Below are positions 15,794 to 24,341 of a stretch of 64,000 nt of DNA, one piece after another. Each line of letters opens with the position of its first letter. The first letter of the stretch is position 1. The notes beneath the pieces were generated by a model. It did no database searches and had not been told where the DNA came from. It saw nothing but the letters and a program-made list of their open reading frames with translations. The translations under genes and the position numbers were made by a program. Source of the DNA: Scatosoma sp045643825 (GTDB lineage Bacteria > Bacillota > Clostridia > Christensenellales > Borkfalkiaceae); the NCBI GenBank assembly GCA_045643825.1, contig JAZRFV010000084.1, positions 8,370-72,369 on the forward strand, written 5' to 3'.

Positions 15794-18259
15794 ATGGCGA
15801 AGAAGAAAAACGAGCCTGAAATGATTGAACCGCAAGGGCAATTATTCGTTGAGCCTCTTGAAAACGTATTGCACACCTCCATGCTTCCGTATGCGGAATT
15901 CGTTATCCTTGACCGTGCACTTCCCCGTGTAGAAGACGGCTTGAAGCCCGTTCAAAGACGTATCCTTTATACAATGAAGGAAATGGGCTTAACGCCTGAT
16001 AAACCGCATAAAAAGAGTGCACGTATCGTTGGTGACTGTATGGGTAAATATCACCCTCACGGTGATAGCTCGGTTTATGATGCGATGGTGCGTATGGCGC
16101 AGGATTTCAATATGGGTAAAACCCTTATTGACGGCCACGGTAACTACGGTTCGGTAGATGGGGATCCCGCTGCTGCAATGCGTTATACCGAAGCAAGAAT
16201 GCAACCCTTGGCGTTGGAACTTTTGCGTGATATTGACAAGCAAACGGTTACCTTCTCGCCGAACTTCGACGACAGCTTGGAAGAACCCGACGTATTGCCT
16301 GGGCGCTTCCCTAACTTGCTTGTAAACGGTGCTTCTGGTATCGCAGTAGGCTTGGCTACCAATATCCCTACCCATAATCTTGAAGAGGTAATCAATGGTG
16401 TTGTTGCTTACATTGACAACCCTGCAATATCCTTGGAAGAAATGATGGAACATATCCCTTCGCCCGATTTCCCTACGGGCGGTGTGATTATCGCAAACGA
16501 GTTAATTCAGGCGTATAAAACGGGACGTGGTAAAATCACGCTTCGTGCAAAAATTGCTATTGAGAAAACGGACAGCGGTAAGACGAATTTGATTATTACC
16601 GAGCTTCCTTATCAGGTAAATAAGGCGCAAATGCTTCGTAAAATCGTTGAATTGCGTGAAGAAAAGAAGGACGAATTCCTTGCGATTGACCACGTTACGG
16701 ACGAATCGGATAGAACGGGTATGCGTGCAGTTATCCGTTTGAAGAAGGACGCGGACGTAGAGGCTACCTTGAAGGCGTTGTATAAATACAGTGACTTGGA
16801 GGTTACCTTCGGTATCAATATGGTTGTGATTGCAGATGGTAAACCTCAACAGCTTGGCTTGATGGAGGTTATTCGTCACTATGTGAAATATCAACAAAAG
16901 GTTATCAAGCGTAGAACGGTGTTTGAATTAGAACAAGCACAGGCGCGTTGCCATATCTTGGAAGGCTTGATTATTGCCGTTCAAAACATCGACGAAGTTA
17001 TCGCTATCATTAAAAAATCGGACAGCACCGCTGACGCGAGAAGTAAGTTGATGGCTCGATTTGAGATTTCCAAAGAACAAGCACAGGCTATTCTTGATTT
17101 GAAGCTGGCTCGTTTGACGAAGTTGGAAATTTACAAGCTTGAAAACGAGTTGAAGGAATTGAAGAAACTTATCAAACACTTGACCGCAATTTCCAAGAGT
17201 GGGGATTTGCAGTTGCAGGTGGTTAAGGAAGAGATTACGGAGATCAAAAACGCATATCCTTCCCCGAGAAAATCCAAACTCGTGTTTACCCGTGAAGAAG
17301 CGGATGATTTGCTTGCCACGGCGAGTGAGAAGAAACCTGGTGTACCTTGCACCCTCGTTTATACGGCGGATGAAAACTTTAAGGTGTTGACGGGCAAGCT
17401 GGTTGATGCGCTTGATAAACCCCTTGAAGGGAAGTTCAAACCGCAGTTAATTGCTGAAAAATACCTCAAAACAATGACGGATAAGCGTATCTTTGCGTTT
17501 ACCAATTACGGCAATTGTCATAAACTTGACATTTCCGATCCCGATTTAGAGTGCAAGCTAACTGAAGAGGGCGTTACCTTGAAGGATTTGTCCGAGGACG
17601 CAGAGGTCGGCGAAAAGGTTGTCGCAATGTTCGAGGTGGGCGAGCGTATGCCTTACGGGTACCTGCTTTTCTATACCAAGAAGGGTATGATTAAGAAGAC
17701 CGAGTGGGCGGAATATGAGCAACGTAAGGACAGTTTCCAAGCTGTAAAACTCAACGAGGAAGACGAGGTTATCGGCGTAGAAGAGGACGGCAACGAAGAC
17801 GATACCATCTTGATGGTAACGAAGATGGGTATGTGCTTGAATGCCAAAAAGGACGATATCCCTACACAGGGTAGAATTGCTACTGGTGTACGTGGTATTA
17901 TGTTGCAGGATGGCGACAGCGTAATATTGATGCAACAAATCAACGACGAAGGCGAAGTAATTATCGTAACGACGGAAGGCAAATTCAAGAAGGTGCTTGT
18001 TTCCTATCTCGAACCGAGCAAACGCTATAAGAAAGGCTCTGGCATTGCAGGGTTGACTGATAAGGCGAGTGTTTTGACGGCTGCGTACGTAACCGTACCG
18101 TATATGCTTGCGATTGAGGACAAGAGCCATAACGTATCCGAATTGTCAAGTGAGGATATTTCGATTATGATGCCCAGCTCCAAGGCGAAGAAGATGAGTC
18201 GCTTTGCCGAGGATTCAATTGTAAAAGTAATCCCGATGCCTTATAAAAAAGGGGAGTAA
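15794..18259 (+). CDS. parC: DNA topoisomerase IV subunit A
   Basis: An 821-residue breakage-reunion subunit. 'LPRVEDGLKPVQRRILY', 'KSARIVGDCMGKYHPHGD' and catalytic Tyr131 in 'AAMRYTEARM' are intact; the C-terminal third is a beta-pinwheel of repeated strands ('MGMCLNAKKDDIP', 'GRIATGVRG'). No QRRGGKG-type GyrA box is seen, so decatenase (topoisomerase IV) is more likely than gyrase. The N-terminal extension carries 'QGQLF' (14-18), a second clamp-motif-like pentapeptide besides the one in ParE. The ribosome site GGAGG lies inside the end of parE, so the subunits are probably co-translated. Confidence 0.87.
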   Translation: MAKKKNEPEMIEPQGQLFVEPLENVLHTSMLPYAEFVILDRALPRVEDGLKPVQRRILYTMKEMGLTPDKPHKKSARIVGDCMGKYHPHGDSSVYDAMVRMAQDFNMGKTLIDGHGNYGSVDGDPAAAMRYTEARMQPLALELLRDIDKQTVTFSPNFDDSLEEPDVLPGRFPNLLVNGASGIAVGLATNIPTHNLEEVINGVVAYIDNPAISLEEMMEHIPSPDFPTGGVIIANELIQAYKTGRGKITLRAKIAIEKTDSGKTNLIITELPYQVNKAQMLRKIVELREEKKDEFLAIDHVTDESDRTGMRAVIRLKKDADVEATLKALYKYSDLEVTFGINMVVIADGKPQQLGLMEVIRHYVKYQQKVIKRRTVFELEQAQARCHILEGLIIAVQNIDEVIAIIKKSDSTADARSKLMARFEISKEQAQAILDLKLARLTKLEIYKLENELKELKKLIKHLTAISKSGDLQLQVVKEEITEIKNAYPSPRKSKLVFTREEADDLLATASEKKPGVPCTLVYTADENFKVLTGKLVDALDKPLEGKFKPQLIAEKYLKTMTDKRIFAFTNYGNCHKLDISDPDLECKLTEEGVTLKDLSEDAEVGEKVVAMFEVGERMPYGYLLFYTKKGMIKKTEWAEYEQRKDSFQAVKLNEEDEVIGVEEDGNEDDTILMVTKMGMCLNAKKDDIPTQGRIATGVRGIMLQDGDSVILMQQINDEGEVIIVTTEGKFKKVLVSYLEPSKRYKKGSGIAGLTDKASVLTAAYVTVPYMLAIEDKSHNVSELSSEDISIMMPSSKAKKMSRFAEDSIVKVIPMPYKKGE

Positions 18260-18333
18260 GCGGATAAAATCAGTTATAAACCACGAAAAACCGACATATT
18301 ATATTCCGTAACCATCTAACGGAGGTCGGGATT

Positions 18334-18591
18334 TTGTGGGAATATATTGAGGAAAGAGTGCTTAAATGTGCGGAATATATCGTGTCGACGGGGGCAACCG
18401 TTCGTGCGTGTTCCGCACATTTTTCTATTAGTAAATCAACGGTACATAAAGACGTTTCCGAGCGTTTAAGGTATATCGATCAAGACTTATACGAGCGCGT
18501 AAGACGAGTGTTGGAGTTTAATTTAAGCGAACGACATTTGCGTGGCGGTATTGCAACGCGAGAAAAATACGAGGCGGAACGGTGTAAATAA
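18334..18591 (+). CDS. spoIIID: Sporulation transcriptional regulator SpoIIID
   Basis: An 85-residue HTH protein closely matching SpoIIID, the mother-cell regulator acting with sigma-E and before sigma-K. It has the family start 'YIEERVLKCAEYIV', the recognition helix 'SISKSTVHKDVSERL' and the tail 'RHLRGGIATREKY'. The start appears to be TTG 18334, eight bases after a strong GGAGG; no ATG is available. An inverted repeat (CCGAC...GTCGG, about 18290-18329) spans the leader and the ribosome site. The gene lies 74 nt after parC and ends at a terminator. Its presence indicates that the organism makes endospores. Confidence 0.92.
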   Translation: MWEYIEERVLKCAEYIVSTGATVRACSAHFSISKSTVHKDVSERLRYIDQDLYERVRRVLEFNLSERHLRGGIATREKYEAERCK

Positions 18592-18596
18592 GTTTG

Positions 18597-18620
18597 CGGG
18601 AGTGTTACTCCCGTTTTTTT
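18597..18620 (+). terminator. Terminator after spoIIID
   Basis: A 7-bp GC-rich stem (18597-18603 with 18607-18613), 3-nt loop and seven T. Confidence 0.85.
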
Positions 18621-18632
18621 ATGGAAATAATA

Positions 18633-18684
18633 TTTTACAAAATGTAAAAATAGGGTTTACATTTTGAACAATATTTGCTATAAT
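18633..18684 (+). promoter_or_regulatory. Palindrome and promoter before the DUF1934 gene
   Basis: The promoter is TTTACA (18656-18661), 17-nt spacer, TATAAT (18679-18684). Just upstream is the inverted repeat TTTTACA-AAA-TGTAAAA (18633-18649), which could be an operator or an upstream activator site. Confidence 0.6.
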
Positions 18685-18712
18685 AGATAAAAAAGTAGAA
18701 AAATGTCGAAAT

Positions 18713-19099
18713 ATGATGAAAAAATGTAGGGTTACAATTACAACCGTCGTGGATGGGCACGAGAATGCGATTACACGCGAAGGAGAGATGGAGCTTGCGC
18801 TGACCTCGTCAACGCTTATTTACCGTGAGGAAAATGCGGCGACTCGTATTCGTTTGGATGGAGAGTGCGCGGATATTGAGCGTGTGGGGGATTATACCAT
18901 GAAATTGCACCTCGTGTCAGGTGAGCTGACGGAAGGGGAGATTGGGCTTGGTGGTTCGTCGGGTCCGATACACTCGCTTACTCATCGTGTTCAATATTCG
19001 ACAACGGAACAATCCTTACTCTTGTCCCTTCGATACGATTTGATTATTTCAGGTGAAGTGCAAAAAATGCAAATTCGCTTAAATGCAAGACACTTATAA
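18713..19099 (+). CDS. DUF1934 beta-barrel protein (YwiB-like)
   Basis: A 128-residue protein of the DUF1934 family, predicted to form a small lipocalin-like beta-barrel. The alternating hydrophobic strands run throughout ('CRVTITTVVDG', 'GEMELALTSSTLIYRE', 'YDLIISGEVQKMQIRL'), and there is no signal peptide or membrane segment. No biochemical role is established. No good ribosome site precedes 18713, and Met at 18716 is equally possible. It is followed after 10 nt by a metallo-hydrolase and then rho, forming a three-gene unit. Confidence 0.75.
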   Translation: MMKKCRVTITTVVDGHENAITREGEMELALTSSTLIYREENAATRIRLDGECADIERVGDYTMKLHLVSGELTEGEIGLGGSSGPIHSLTHRVQYSTTEQSLLLSLRYDLIISGEVQKMQIRLNARHL

Positions 19100-19109
19100 G
19101 AGGTATATG

Positions 19110-19763
19110 ATGAAGATAACCTATCTTGGGCATTCCTGCTTTTTGTTTGAAAGTGATGCAGGGGTAAAATTAATCACCGATCCGTACACGGGGGTGGGAT
19201 ATGAACTGCCGAAAGGCTTGGAGGCGGACATTGTTTTGACCAGCCATGGGCATTTTGATCACAATTACGTTCAGGCGATTGGCGGAACGCCTGCGGTACT
19301 TGATAAAGCAGGGAAATACAGCGTTTGCAGTATTGATGTGGAAGGAATTAACTCCTGGCACGATAACGAGAAGGGGGCTTTGCGTGGGAATAACGTAATT
19401 TTCACCTTTACGATAGACGGGATAATCTTTTGTCACTTCGGCGACTTTGGTGAGGCGGATAACGAGGTGCTTCTTCGTGGTATTTCCGCTGATGTATGGC
19501 TGATACCTGTTGGTGGTAGATATACGATTGATTCGATGCAAGCGCTTGCCTATATGAAGAAATTTTCACCCAAAATGGTGATTCCGATGCATTATTTACC
19601 TTCCGATGGGGTTTTGGATATTGCGCCGATAGACTGTTTCTTGGGAAAAGTTGCTCCCGAGCGGGTAATACATTTCCAAAATGGTATATACTTCTTGGAT
19701 AAAGCCGTTTTAGAAGGAAATACGGATAAAATAATTTTTATGGAGCGTTGTAATTATGCTTGA
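19110..19763 (+). CDS. Metallo-beta-lactamase-fold hydrolase (UlaG/UPF0173-like)
   Basis: A 217-residue protein with the metal motif 'SHGHFDH', further ligands in 'CHFGDFGEADNE' and 'MHYLPSDG', and the opening 'MKITYLGHSCFLFES' typical of UPF0173/UlaG-like hydrolases. Members act on phosphodiesters, lactones or remain uncharacterised, so the substrate here is open. ATG 19110 is preferred (GAGG six bases upstream); ATG 19107 is an alternative. The 3' end overlaps rho by 8 nt, which points to translational coupling. Confidence 0.8.
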   Translation: MKITYLGHSCFLFESDAGVKLITDPYTGVGYELPKGLEADIVLTSHGHFDHNYVQAIGGTPAVLDKAGKYSVCSIDVEGINSWHDNEKGALRGNNVIFTFTIDGIIFCHFGDFGEADNEVLLRGISADVWLIPVGGRYTIDSMQALAYMKKFSPKMVIPMHYLPSDGVLDIAPIDCFLGKVAPERVIHFQNGIYFLDKAVLEGNTDKIIFMERCNYA

Positions 19764-21243
19764 AAATTTGATAGAGTTCAAATTTAAATGCAGAGTATTT
19801 TTAAACGATTTTGCGTTGGGTTCTTTGCGCACTTACGCTCGCTCTATTGGGGTGAGCAATCCGACGAAGGATAAAAAGAAGAACGTTTTAATTGAGGATA
19901 TTATCGCCGTATTGACGGAGGAAACGTTACCACAATCCCCCTCCTCACGTGGTGCGCCTGTAAAAAGTGATTTTATCGATCCAAAAATTGTAGAAGGAAT
20001 TAAAAAGATCCGCAAAGAACACATTAAATTGGGTAGCGCGGAGGATTTTCAAGAACGGTGCAAAGAATTGGAAGAAAATCCTTTGAGTTTTAAGCTTGGT
20101 GAGGATAAAGGCGCAGAAGGGCGTTATGAGAACGTTGACGGTATTTATTTTGGGCAAATGGAAACGATCAACGGTGTCTCAATTTTATTTTCCTTGTCGG
20201 ATGGCGCTTCAAACTTAAAGATTGTCGTTGATAATGCGTTTATTAAAAAATACGATTTGCGTGATGGCGACGTAATTACTTGTCGTGTAAAAAGCCAGCA
20301 AAATCTTTGGATTACCAGCGAGATTTTGGATATTAATGGCGTAGCGACAGAGAAATTCACACGCGCTAATTTTGATGCGGGTAGAATTTGCTATCCATAT
20401 CAGCGCATTTCTTTTTGTGAAAGAAAAGTACGCAATTCGTTAATTGCAAAGATGTTAGAGTGGTTGGTTGTGGTTGCAAAGGGACAACGCGGATTGATCG
20501 TTGCACCTCCAAAAACAGGTAAAACCCATTTATTGACGGAGATGGCGAGTGCCGCGAGGAAGGCGGATAAAAATATTACCGTAATCTCCTTGTTGATTGA
20601 TCAACCGATGGAAGCGGTTTCTTTGTATAGGGAATTGTCAGGGTGTAAAGATTTGCTTTACACGACCTACGAGGATTCGCCCGAAAGACAGATGTTTGTG
20701 GCGGAGCTTGCCTTGAAACGCGCAAAACGTTACGTAGAAACGGGCAAAGACGTGCTCTTGTTGGTGGATTCGTTCAACTCTTTGTGTCGTGCGTTTAACG
20801 AAACGGATGAGTCACTTGGTGGTAAAACGCTTGCTTGTGGGTTAGAGAGTAAGACGATACAATATTTGAAACGCTATTTTGGCACGGCAAAATGCATAGA
20901 TAGGGTAGGATCGCTTACAATAATCGGTACGTTATCCATTAATACGGGAAACCCTGCGGATGATTTGCTTCGCGCTGAACTTGCCCTCGTATCCAATTTG
21001 GAAATTGTTTTAAGTGAAGACCTGGCGAAACGTAGAATTTATCCAGCTATTGATTTGCTTGAGACGAAGGGCAAACGCACCTCAATGGTATCGGGGATAT
21101 ATGAGGAATATACAAACGATGTAATCCGTAACGAGTATTTGTCTCAACATACGATCGAGGACTTGCACGAGGTGCTTTTGGACTCGAATACCTTTAAGGA
21201 GATGGAAACGAAAATTTTCAAACAATTAGATAAGAAAAAATAG
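19756..21243 (+). CDS. rho: Transcription termination factor Rho, divergent
   Basis: A 495-residue protein with the Rho layout: an N-terminal domain, an RNA-binding cold-shock-like domain (about 115-200), and a RecA-type ATPase with Walker A 'PPKTGKT' (251-257) and Walker B 'LLLVDSFNSLCRAFN' (Asp338). Later words 'GSLTIIGT', 'SEDLAKRRIYPAID' and 'GKRTSMV' match Rho. The usual motif 'DERPEE', holding the catalytic Glu and an ATP-contacting Arg, reads 'DQPMEA' (282-287), and the Arg after Walker B is Ser342. The protein may therefore be a lineage-typical variant or have weak ATPase activity. The 'LSINTGNPADDLL' segment also departs from the canonical 'TALIDTGSRMDEVIY'. Confidence 0.8.
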   Translation: MLENLIEFKFKCRVFLNDFALGSLRTYARSIGVSNPTKDKKKNVLIEDIIAVLTEETLPQSPSSRGAPVKSDFIDPKIVEGIKKIRKEHIKLGSAEDFQERCKELEENPLSFKLGEDKGAEGRYENVDGIYFGQMETINGVSILFSLSDGASNLKIVVDNAFIKKYDLRDGDVITCRVKSQQNLWITSEILDINGVATEKFTRANFDAGRICYPYQRISFCERKVRNSLIAKMLEWLVVVAKGQRGLIVAPPKTGKTHLLTEMASAARKADKNITVISLLIDQPMEAVSLYRELSGCKDLLYTTYEDSPERQMFVAELALKRAKRYVETGKDVLLLVDSFNSLCRAFNETDESLGGKTLACGLESKTIQYLKRYFGTAKCIDRVGSLTIIGTLSINTGNPADDLLRAELALVSNLEIVLSEDLAKRRIYPAIDLLETKGKRTSMVSGIYEEYTNDVIRNEYLSQHTIEDLHEVLLDSNTFKEMETKIFKQLDKKK

Positions 21244-21252
21244 TAAAAAATA

Positions 21253-21287
21253 TGGGGTAAAAACGGTTGTTTTTGCCTCATTTTTTT
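21253..21287 (+). terminator. Terminator after rho
   Basis: A 12-bp stem with two G-T pairs (21253-21264 with 21269-21280), 4-nt loop and seven T. Confidence 0.85.
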
Positions 21288-21382
21288 GTCGAAAAGTATA
21301 AATAAATTGAAAGTATATTATTTTTCAATAGGTAAAGTGTCAAAAAAGACTTGACCTGCTTAATTTTAAAGCCTTTTTTCAA

Positions 21383-21391
21383 TGTGGATAA
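21383..21391 (-). promoter_or_regulatory. Consensus DnaA box upstream of nrdD
   Basis: TGTGGATAA is the exact complement of the consensus TTATCCACA. It lies about 50 bp before the nrdD -35 box in a 339-bp gap between genes. A short hairpin (AGGTATA/TATACCT, 21399-21421) stands between it and the promoter; otherwise I see nothing else in 21288-21439. Confidence 0.5.
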
Positions 21392-21439
21392 AGTGCCCAG
21401 GTATAAGTTTTTCCTATACCTCATATTGCTTTCAGTTGC

Positions 21440-21507
21440 TTGACTTTAACACAATATATGGTATAATAGTATGGCGTTAAATGAGTATTGTACACAATAT
21501 ATTGTGT
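21440..21507 (+). promoter_or_regulatory. nrdD promoter with two NrdR boxes
   Basis: The promoter is TTGACT (21440-21445), 16-nt spacer, TATAAT (21462-21467). NrdR box 1 (ACACAATATATGGTAT, 21449-21464) covers the spacer and part of the -10. Box 2 is a perfect palindrome (ACACAATATATTGTGT, 21492-21507), 43 bp further on, about four helical turns. This is the standard arrangement for repression of ribonucleotide reductase by NrdR-ATP/dATP. Confidence 0.88.
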
Positions 21508-21582
21508 TTTGTTGTGATCGTTGCACACAATTGGTTGTTGTATGTTCATATAATTACAGAAGAAGAATGGGGTGTGTGTGCT

Positions 21583-23763
21583 ATGAAAGAAATGAAAATT
21601 ATTAAAAGAAGCGGCGAAGAAGTTGTCTTTGATAAGGAGAAAATAGCAGGCGCATTGAGAAAAGCAAATAAGGAAGTGGCGGAACGTGACCGTATTTCTG
21701 AAGGTGCTTTAAATGCGATTGTAGACGTTGTTACGGAACAATGTTCAACGCTTGGCAGATCTCCACACGTAGAAGAAATTCAAGACATGGTGGAAAACCG
21801 CTTGATGGCAACGCTTTGCTTTGCGTTGGCTCGTAAATACATTACCTATCGTTATAACCGTGCGTTAATCCGTAAAGCCAACACGACCGACGCACAAATT
21901 TTGTCGTTGATTGAATGTAATAACGAAGAGGTTAAACAAGAAAATTCCAATAAAAATCCTACGGTAAACAGCGTTCAGCGTGACTATATGGCAGGTGAGG
22001 TTTCCAAAGACCTTACCCGTCGTATCTTGTTGCCTGGTGACATCGTGGCGGCGCACGAAAAGGGGTTAATTCACTTCCACGACGCTGACTATTTCGCGCA
22101 GCATATGCACAACTGCGATTTGGTAAATTTGGAAGATATGTTGCAAAATGGTACGGTTATTTCGGGTACGTTGATTGAAAGACCGCACAGTTTTTCTACG
22201 GCGTGCAACATTGCTACGCAAATCATCGCGCAGGTGGCATCCAACCAATACGGCGGTCAAAGTATTTCCTTGACGCATTTGGCTCCTTTCGTAGAGGTAA
22301 GCCGTCAAAAGATTCGCAAAGAAGTAGCGGAAGAGCTTGCTGGTTTAAATGTAACGGAAGAACGCATTGCGGAAATGGCTGAAAAGCGTTTGCGCGATGA
22401 AATAAAAAGAGGTATCCAAACCATTCAGTATCAGGTGGTAACTCTCTTGACAACGAATGGACAAGCGCCTTTCGTAACAGTATTTATGTACTTGAATGAA
22501 GCTCGTAACGAGAGCGAGAAGGCTGACCTTGCAATGATTATTGAGGAAACCCTTCGTCAGCGTATGAAAGGTGTTAAAAATGAGGCTGGTGTTTGGATTA
22601 CTCCTGCTTTCCCCAAACTCATTTACGTGTTAGAACCTGACAATATTTCCGAAGAACAGCCTTACTGGTATCTTACCGAGCTCGCGGCAAAATGTACCGC
22701 AAAGCGTATGGTTCCCGACTATATTTCCGAAAAGAAAATGTTGGAATTCAAGGTGGATAAAAACGGCGAAGGCCATTGCTATACCTGCATGGGTTGCCGT
22801 AGTTTCTTGACACCTTACGTGGACGAAGAAGGCAAGCCTAAATATTACGGTAGATTCAACCAAGGCGTGGTTACCATTAACCTTGTAGATGTTGCTCTTT
22901 CTTCGGGTAAGAATGAGGAGAAATTCTGGCAAATTTTCGACGAGCGTTTGGATATTTGCTATCGCGCGTTGATGGAACGTCACAACCGTTTGAAGGGTAC
23001 GTTATCCGATGCGGCGCCTATCCTTTGGCAGTATGGCGCACTTGCACGTTTGAAAAAGGGTGAAACGATTGATAAATTGCTTTTCGGCGGTTATTCTACG
23101 ATTTCCCTTGGTTATGCTGGGTTATACGAATGCGTAAAATACATGACGGATAAATCGCATACGGACGATGCGGCGAAGCCTTTTGCCTTGGCGGTTATGA
23201 AGCATATGAACGACCGTTGTAAGGAATGGAAGGCGAAGCATAATATCGACTTCTCTTTGTATGGTACGCCACTTGAAAGTACGACCTACAAATTCTCGAA
23301 ATGCTTACAACAACGCTTTGGTATCATCCCTGGTGTTACGGATAAGAGTTATATTACCAACAGCTACCACGTACACGTATCCGAAGAAATCGATGCGTTT
23401 ACGAAGTTGAAATTTGAGAGTGAATTCCAACAGCTTTCGCCTGGTGGCGCAATCTCCTATGTGGAGGTTCCCAATATGCAGGACAATATTCCCGCAGTAC
23501 TTTCCGTAATGAAATTTATTTACGAAAATATCATGTATGCGGAATTGAACACGAAGAGCGACTACTGTCAGGAATGTGGTTATGATGGTGAAATTCAGGT
23601 TATCCACGACGACTCGGGGAAACTGATTTGGGAATGTCCTCATTGCCATAACCGTGATCAAGCGAAGATGAACGTTGCAAGACGCACCTGCGGCTACATC
23701 GGTACGCAATATTGGAACCAGGGCAGAACGCAAGAAATTAAAGACCGCGTTCTTCACTTGTAA
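21583..23763 (+). CDS. nrdD: Anaerobic ribonucleoside-triphosphate reductase
   Basis: The 726-residue class III reductase that makes deoxynucleotides without oxygen, using a glycyl radical. An N-terminal ATP-cone ('IIKRSGEEVVFDKEKI') gives allosteric control. Active-site cysteines lie in the central barrel ('STACNIATQ', 'CYTCMGCRSF'). The C-terminus has the zinc-binding C-x2-C pairs 'CQEC' and 'CPHC' and the radical loop 'RRTCGYIG' with Gly704. ATG 21583 follows GGGGTGTG; the open frame extends back to 21481 but would overlap the second NrdR box. nrdG overlaps the stop (TAATG). Confidence 0.95.
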   Translation: MKEMKIIKRSGEEVVFDKEKIAGALRKANKEVAERDRISEGALNAIVDVVTEQCSTLGRSPHVEEIQDMVENRLMATLCFALARKYITYRYNRALIRKANTTDAQILSLIECNNEEVKQENSNKNPTVNSVQRDYMAGEVSKDLTRRILLPGDIVAAHEKGLIHFHDADYFAQHMHNCDLVNLEDMLQNGTVISGTLIERPHSFSTACNIATQIIAQVASNQYGGQSISLTHLAPFVEVSRQKIRKEVAEELAGLNVTEERIAEMAEKRLRDEIKRGIQTIQYQVVTLLTTNGQAPFVTVFMYLNEARNESEKADLAMIIEETLRQRMKGVKNEAGVWITPAFPKLIYVLEPDNISEEQPYWYLTELAAKCTAKRMVPDYISEKKMLEFKVDKNGEGHCYTCMGCRSFLTPYVDEEGKPKYYGRFNQGVVTINLVDVALSSGKNEEKFWQIFDERLDICYRALMERHNRLKGTLSDAAPILWQYGALARLKKGETIDKLLFGGYSTISLGYAGLYECVKYMTDKSHTDDAAKPFALAVMKHMNDRCKEWKAKHNIDFSLYGTPLESTTYKFSKCLQQRFGIIPGVTDKSYITNSYHVHVSEEIDAFTKLKFESEFQQLSPGGAISYVEVPNMQDNIPAVLSVMKFIYENIMYAELNTKSDYCQECGYDGEIQVIHDDSGKLIWECPHCHNRDQAKMNVARRTCGYIGTQYWNQGRTQEIKDRVLHL

Positions 23764-24290
23764 TGAACTACGCAACGATTAAATGGACGGACATCGCCAA
23801 CGGAGAAGGGGTGCGCATTTCCCTTTTCGTGTCGGGGTGTACGCATCGCTGTAAAAATTGCTTTAACGAGGTTGCGTGGGATTTTACTTACGGGAGTCCC
23901 TTTGATGAAACGGTAGAAAATCAAATTTTAAGCGAGCTTTCATCCGATTATATCGCAGGCATTTCCTTGCTCGGTGGCGAGCCGTTAGAACCGTTAAACC
24001 AAAAGGCATTGCTGCCGTTTTTACAAAAGGTAAAGGCGCAATATCCCCATAAGACTATTTGGTGTTATACGGGTTACGTTTTTGATGAAACCACGGGTGA
24101 ACTTCGCGAAAATAACAAGAATACGGAGTGCACCAAGGAATTGATTTCCCTTTGCGACGTGCTTGTGGATGGGGCGTATATTGAGGAATTGAAGGATATT
24201 CGTTTAAAATTCCGAGGCTCTGCGAATCAGCGTGTGATTGACGTTCAAAAAACCTTGGATAAGGGCGAATGTGTCTTATATTTAGAGTAA
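23763..24290 (+). CDS. nrdG: Anaerobic ribonucleotide reductase activating protein
   Basis: A 175-residue radical-SAM enzyme that generates the glycyl radical on NrdD. The [4Fe-4S] motif is 'CTHRCKNC' (C-x3-C-x2-C), and 'LLGGEPLEP' is the SAM-contact GGEP motif. It starts on the last base of the nrdD stop codon, so the two are translationally coupled. Length is typical. Confidence 0.94.
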   Translation: MNYATIKWTDIANGEGVRISLFVSGCTHRCKNCFNEVAWDFTYGSPFDETVENQILSELSSDYIAGISLLGGEPLEPLNQKALLPFLQKVKAQYPHKTIWCYTGYVFDETTGELRENNKNTECTKELISLCDVLVDGAYIEELKDIRLKFRGSANQRVIDVQKTLDKGECVLYLE

Positions 24291-24301
24291 TAGTGGATAA
24301 A

Positions 24302-24341
24302 AACTGCCGCATACGATAAGGTATGTCGGCAGTTTTCTTTT
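24302..24341 (+). terminator. Terminator after nrdG, overlapping the next start codon
   Basis: Arms 24302-24309 and 24327-24334 pair perfectly, the stem continues inward (24311-24314 with 24321-24324) around a 6-nt loop, and a T-rich tail follows. The ATG at 24323 lies in the stem. Confidence 0.75.

Noticed and set aside
14533..15882. A 449-codon open frame on the minus strand opposite parE
   Set aside because: Composition and lack of motifs show it is a shadow of parE codon use.
13627..18259. Assignment of this pair as DNA gyrase (gyrB-gyrA)
   Set aside because: The A subunit lacks a QRRGGKG-type GyrA box, so topoisomerase IV is preferred; some residual doubt remains without a tree.
18290..18336. 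A possible sigma-E promoter (CATATT ... CATCTAAC) before spoIIID
   Set aside because: The -10 part matches poorly, the spacer is short, and the transcript would start inside the ribosome site.
21399..21421. Riboswitch or terminator before nrdD
   Set aside because: Only a simple 7-bp hairpin upstream of the promoter, without a T-run or any conserved riboswitch core.
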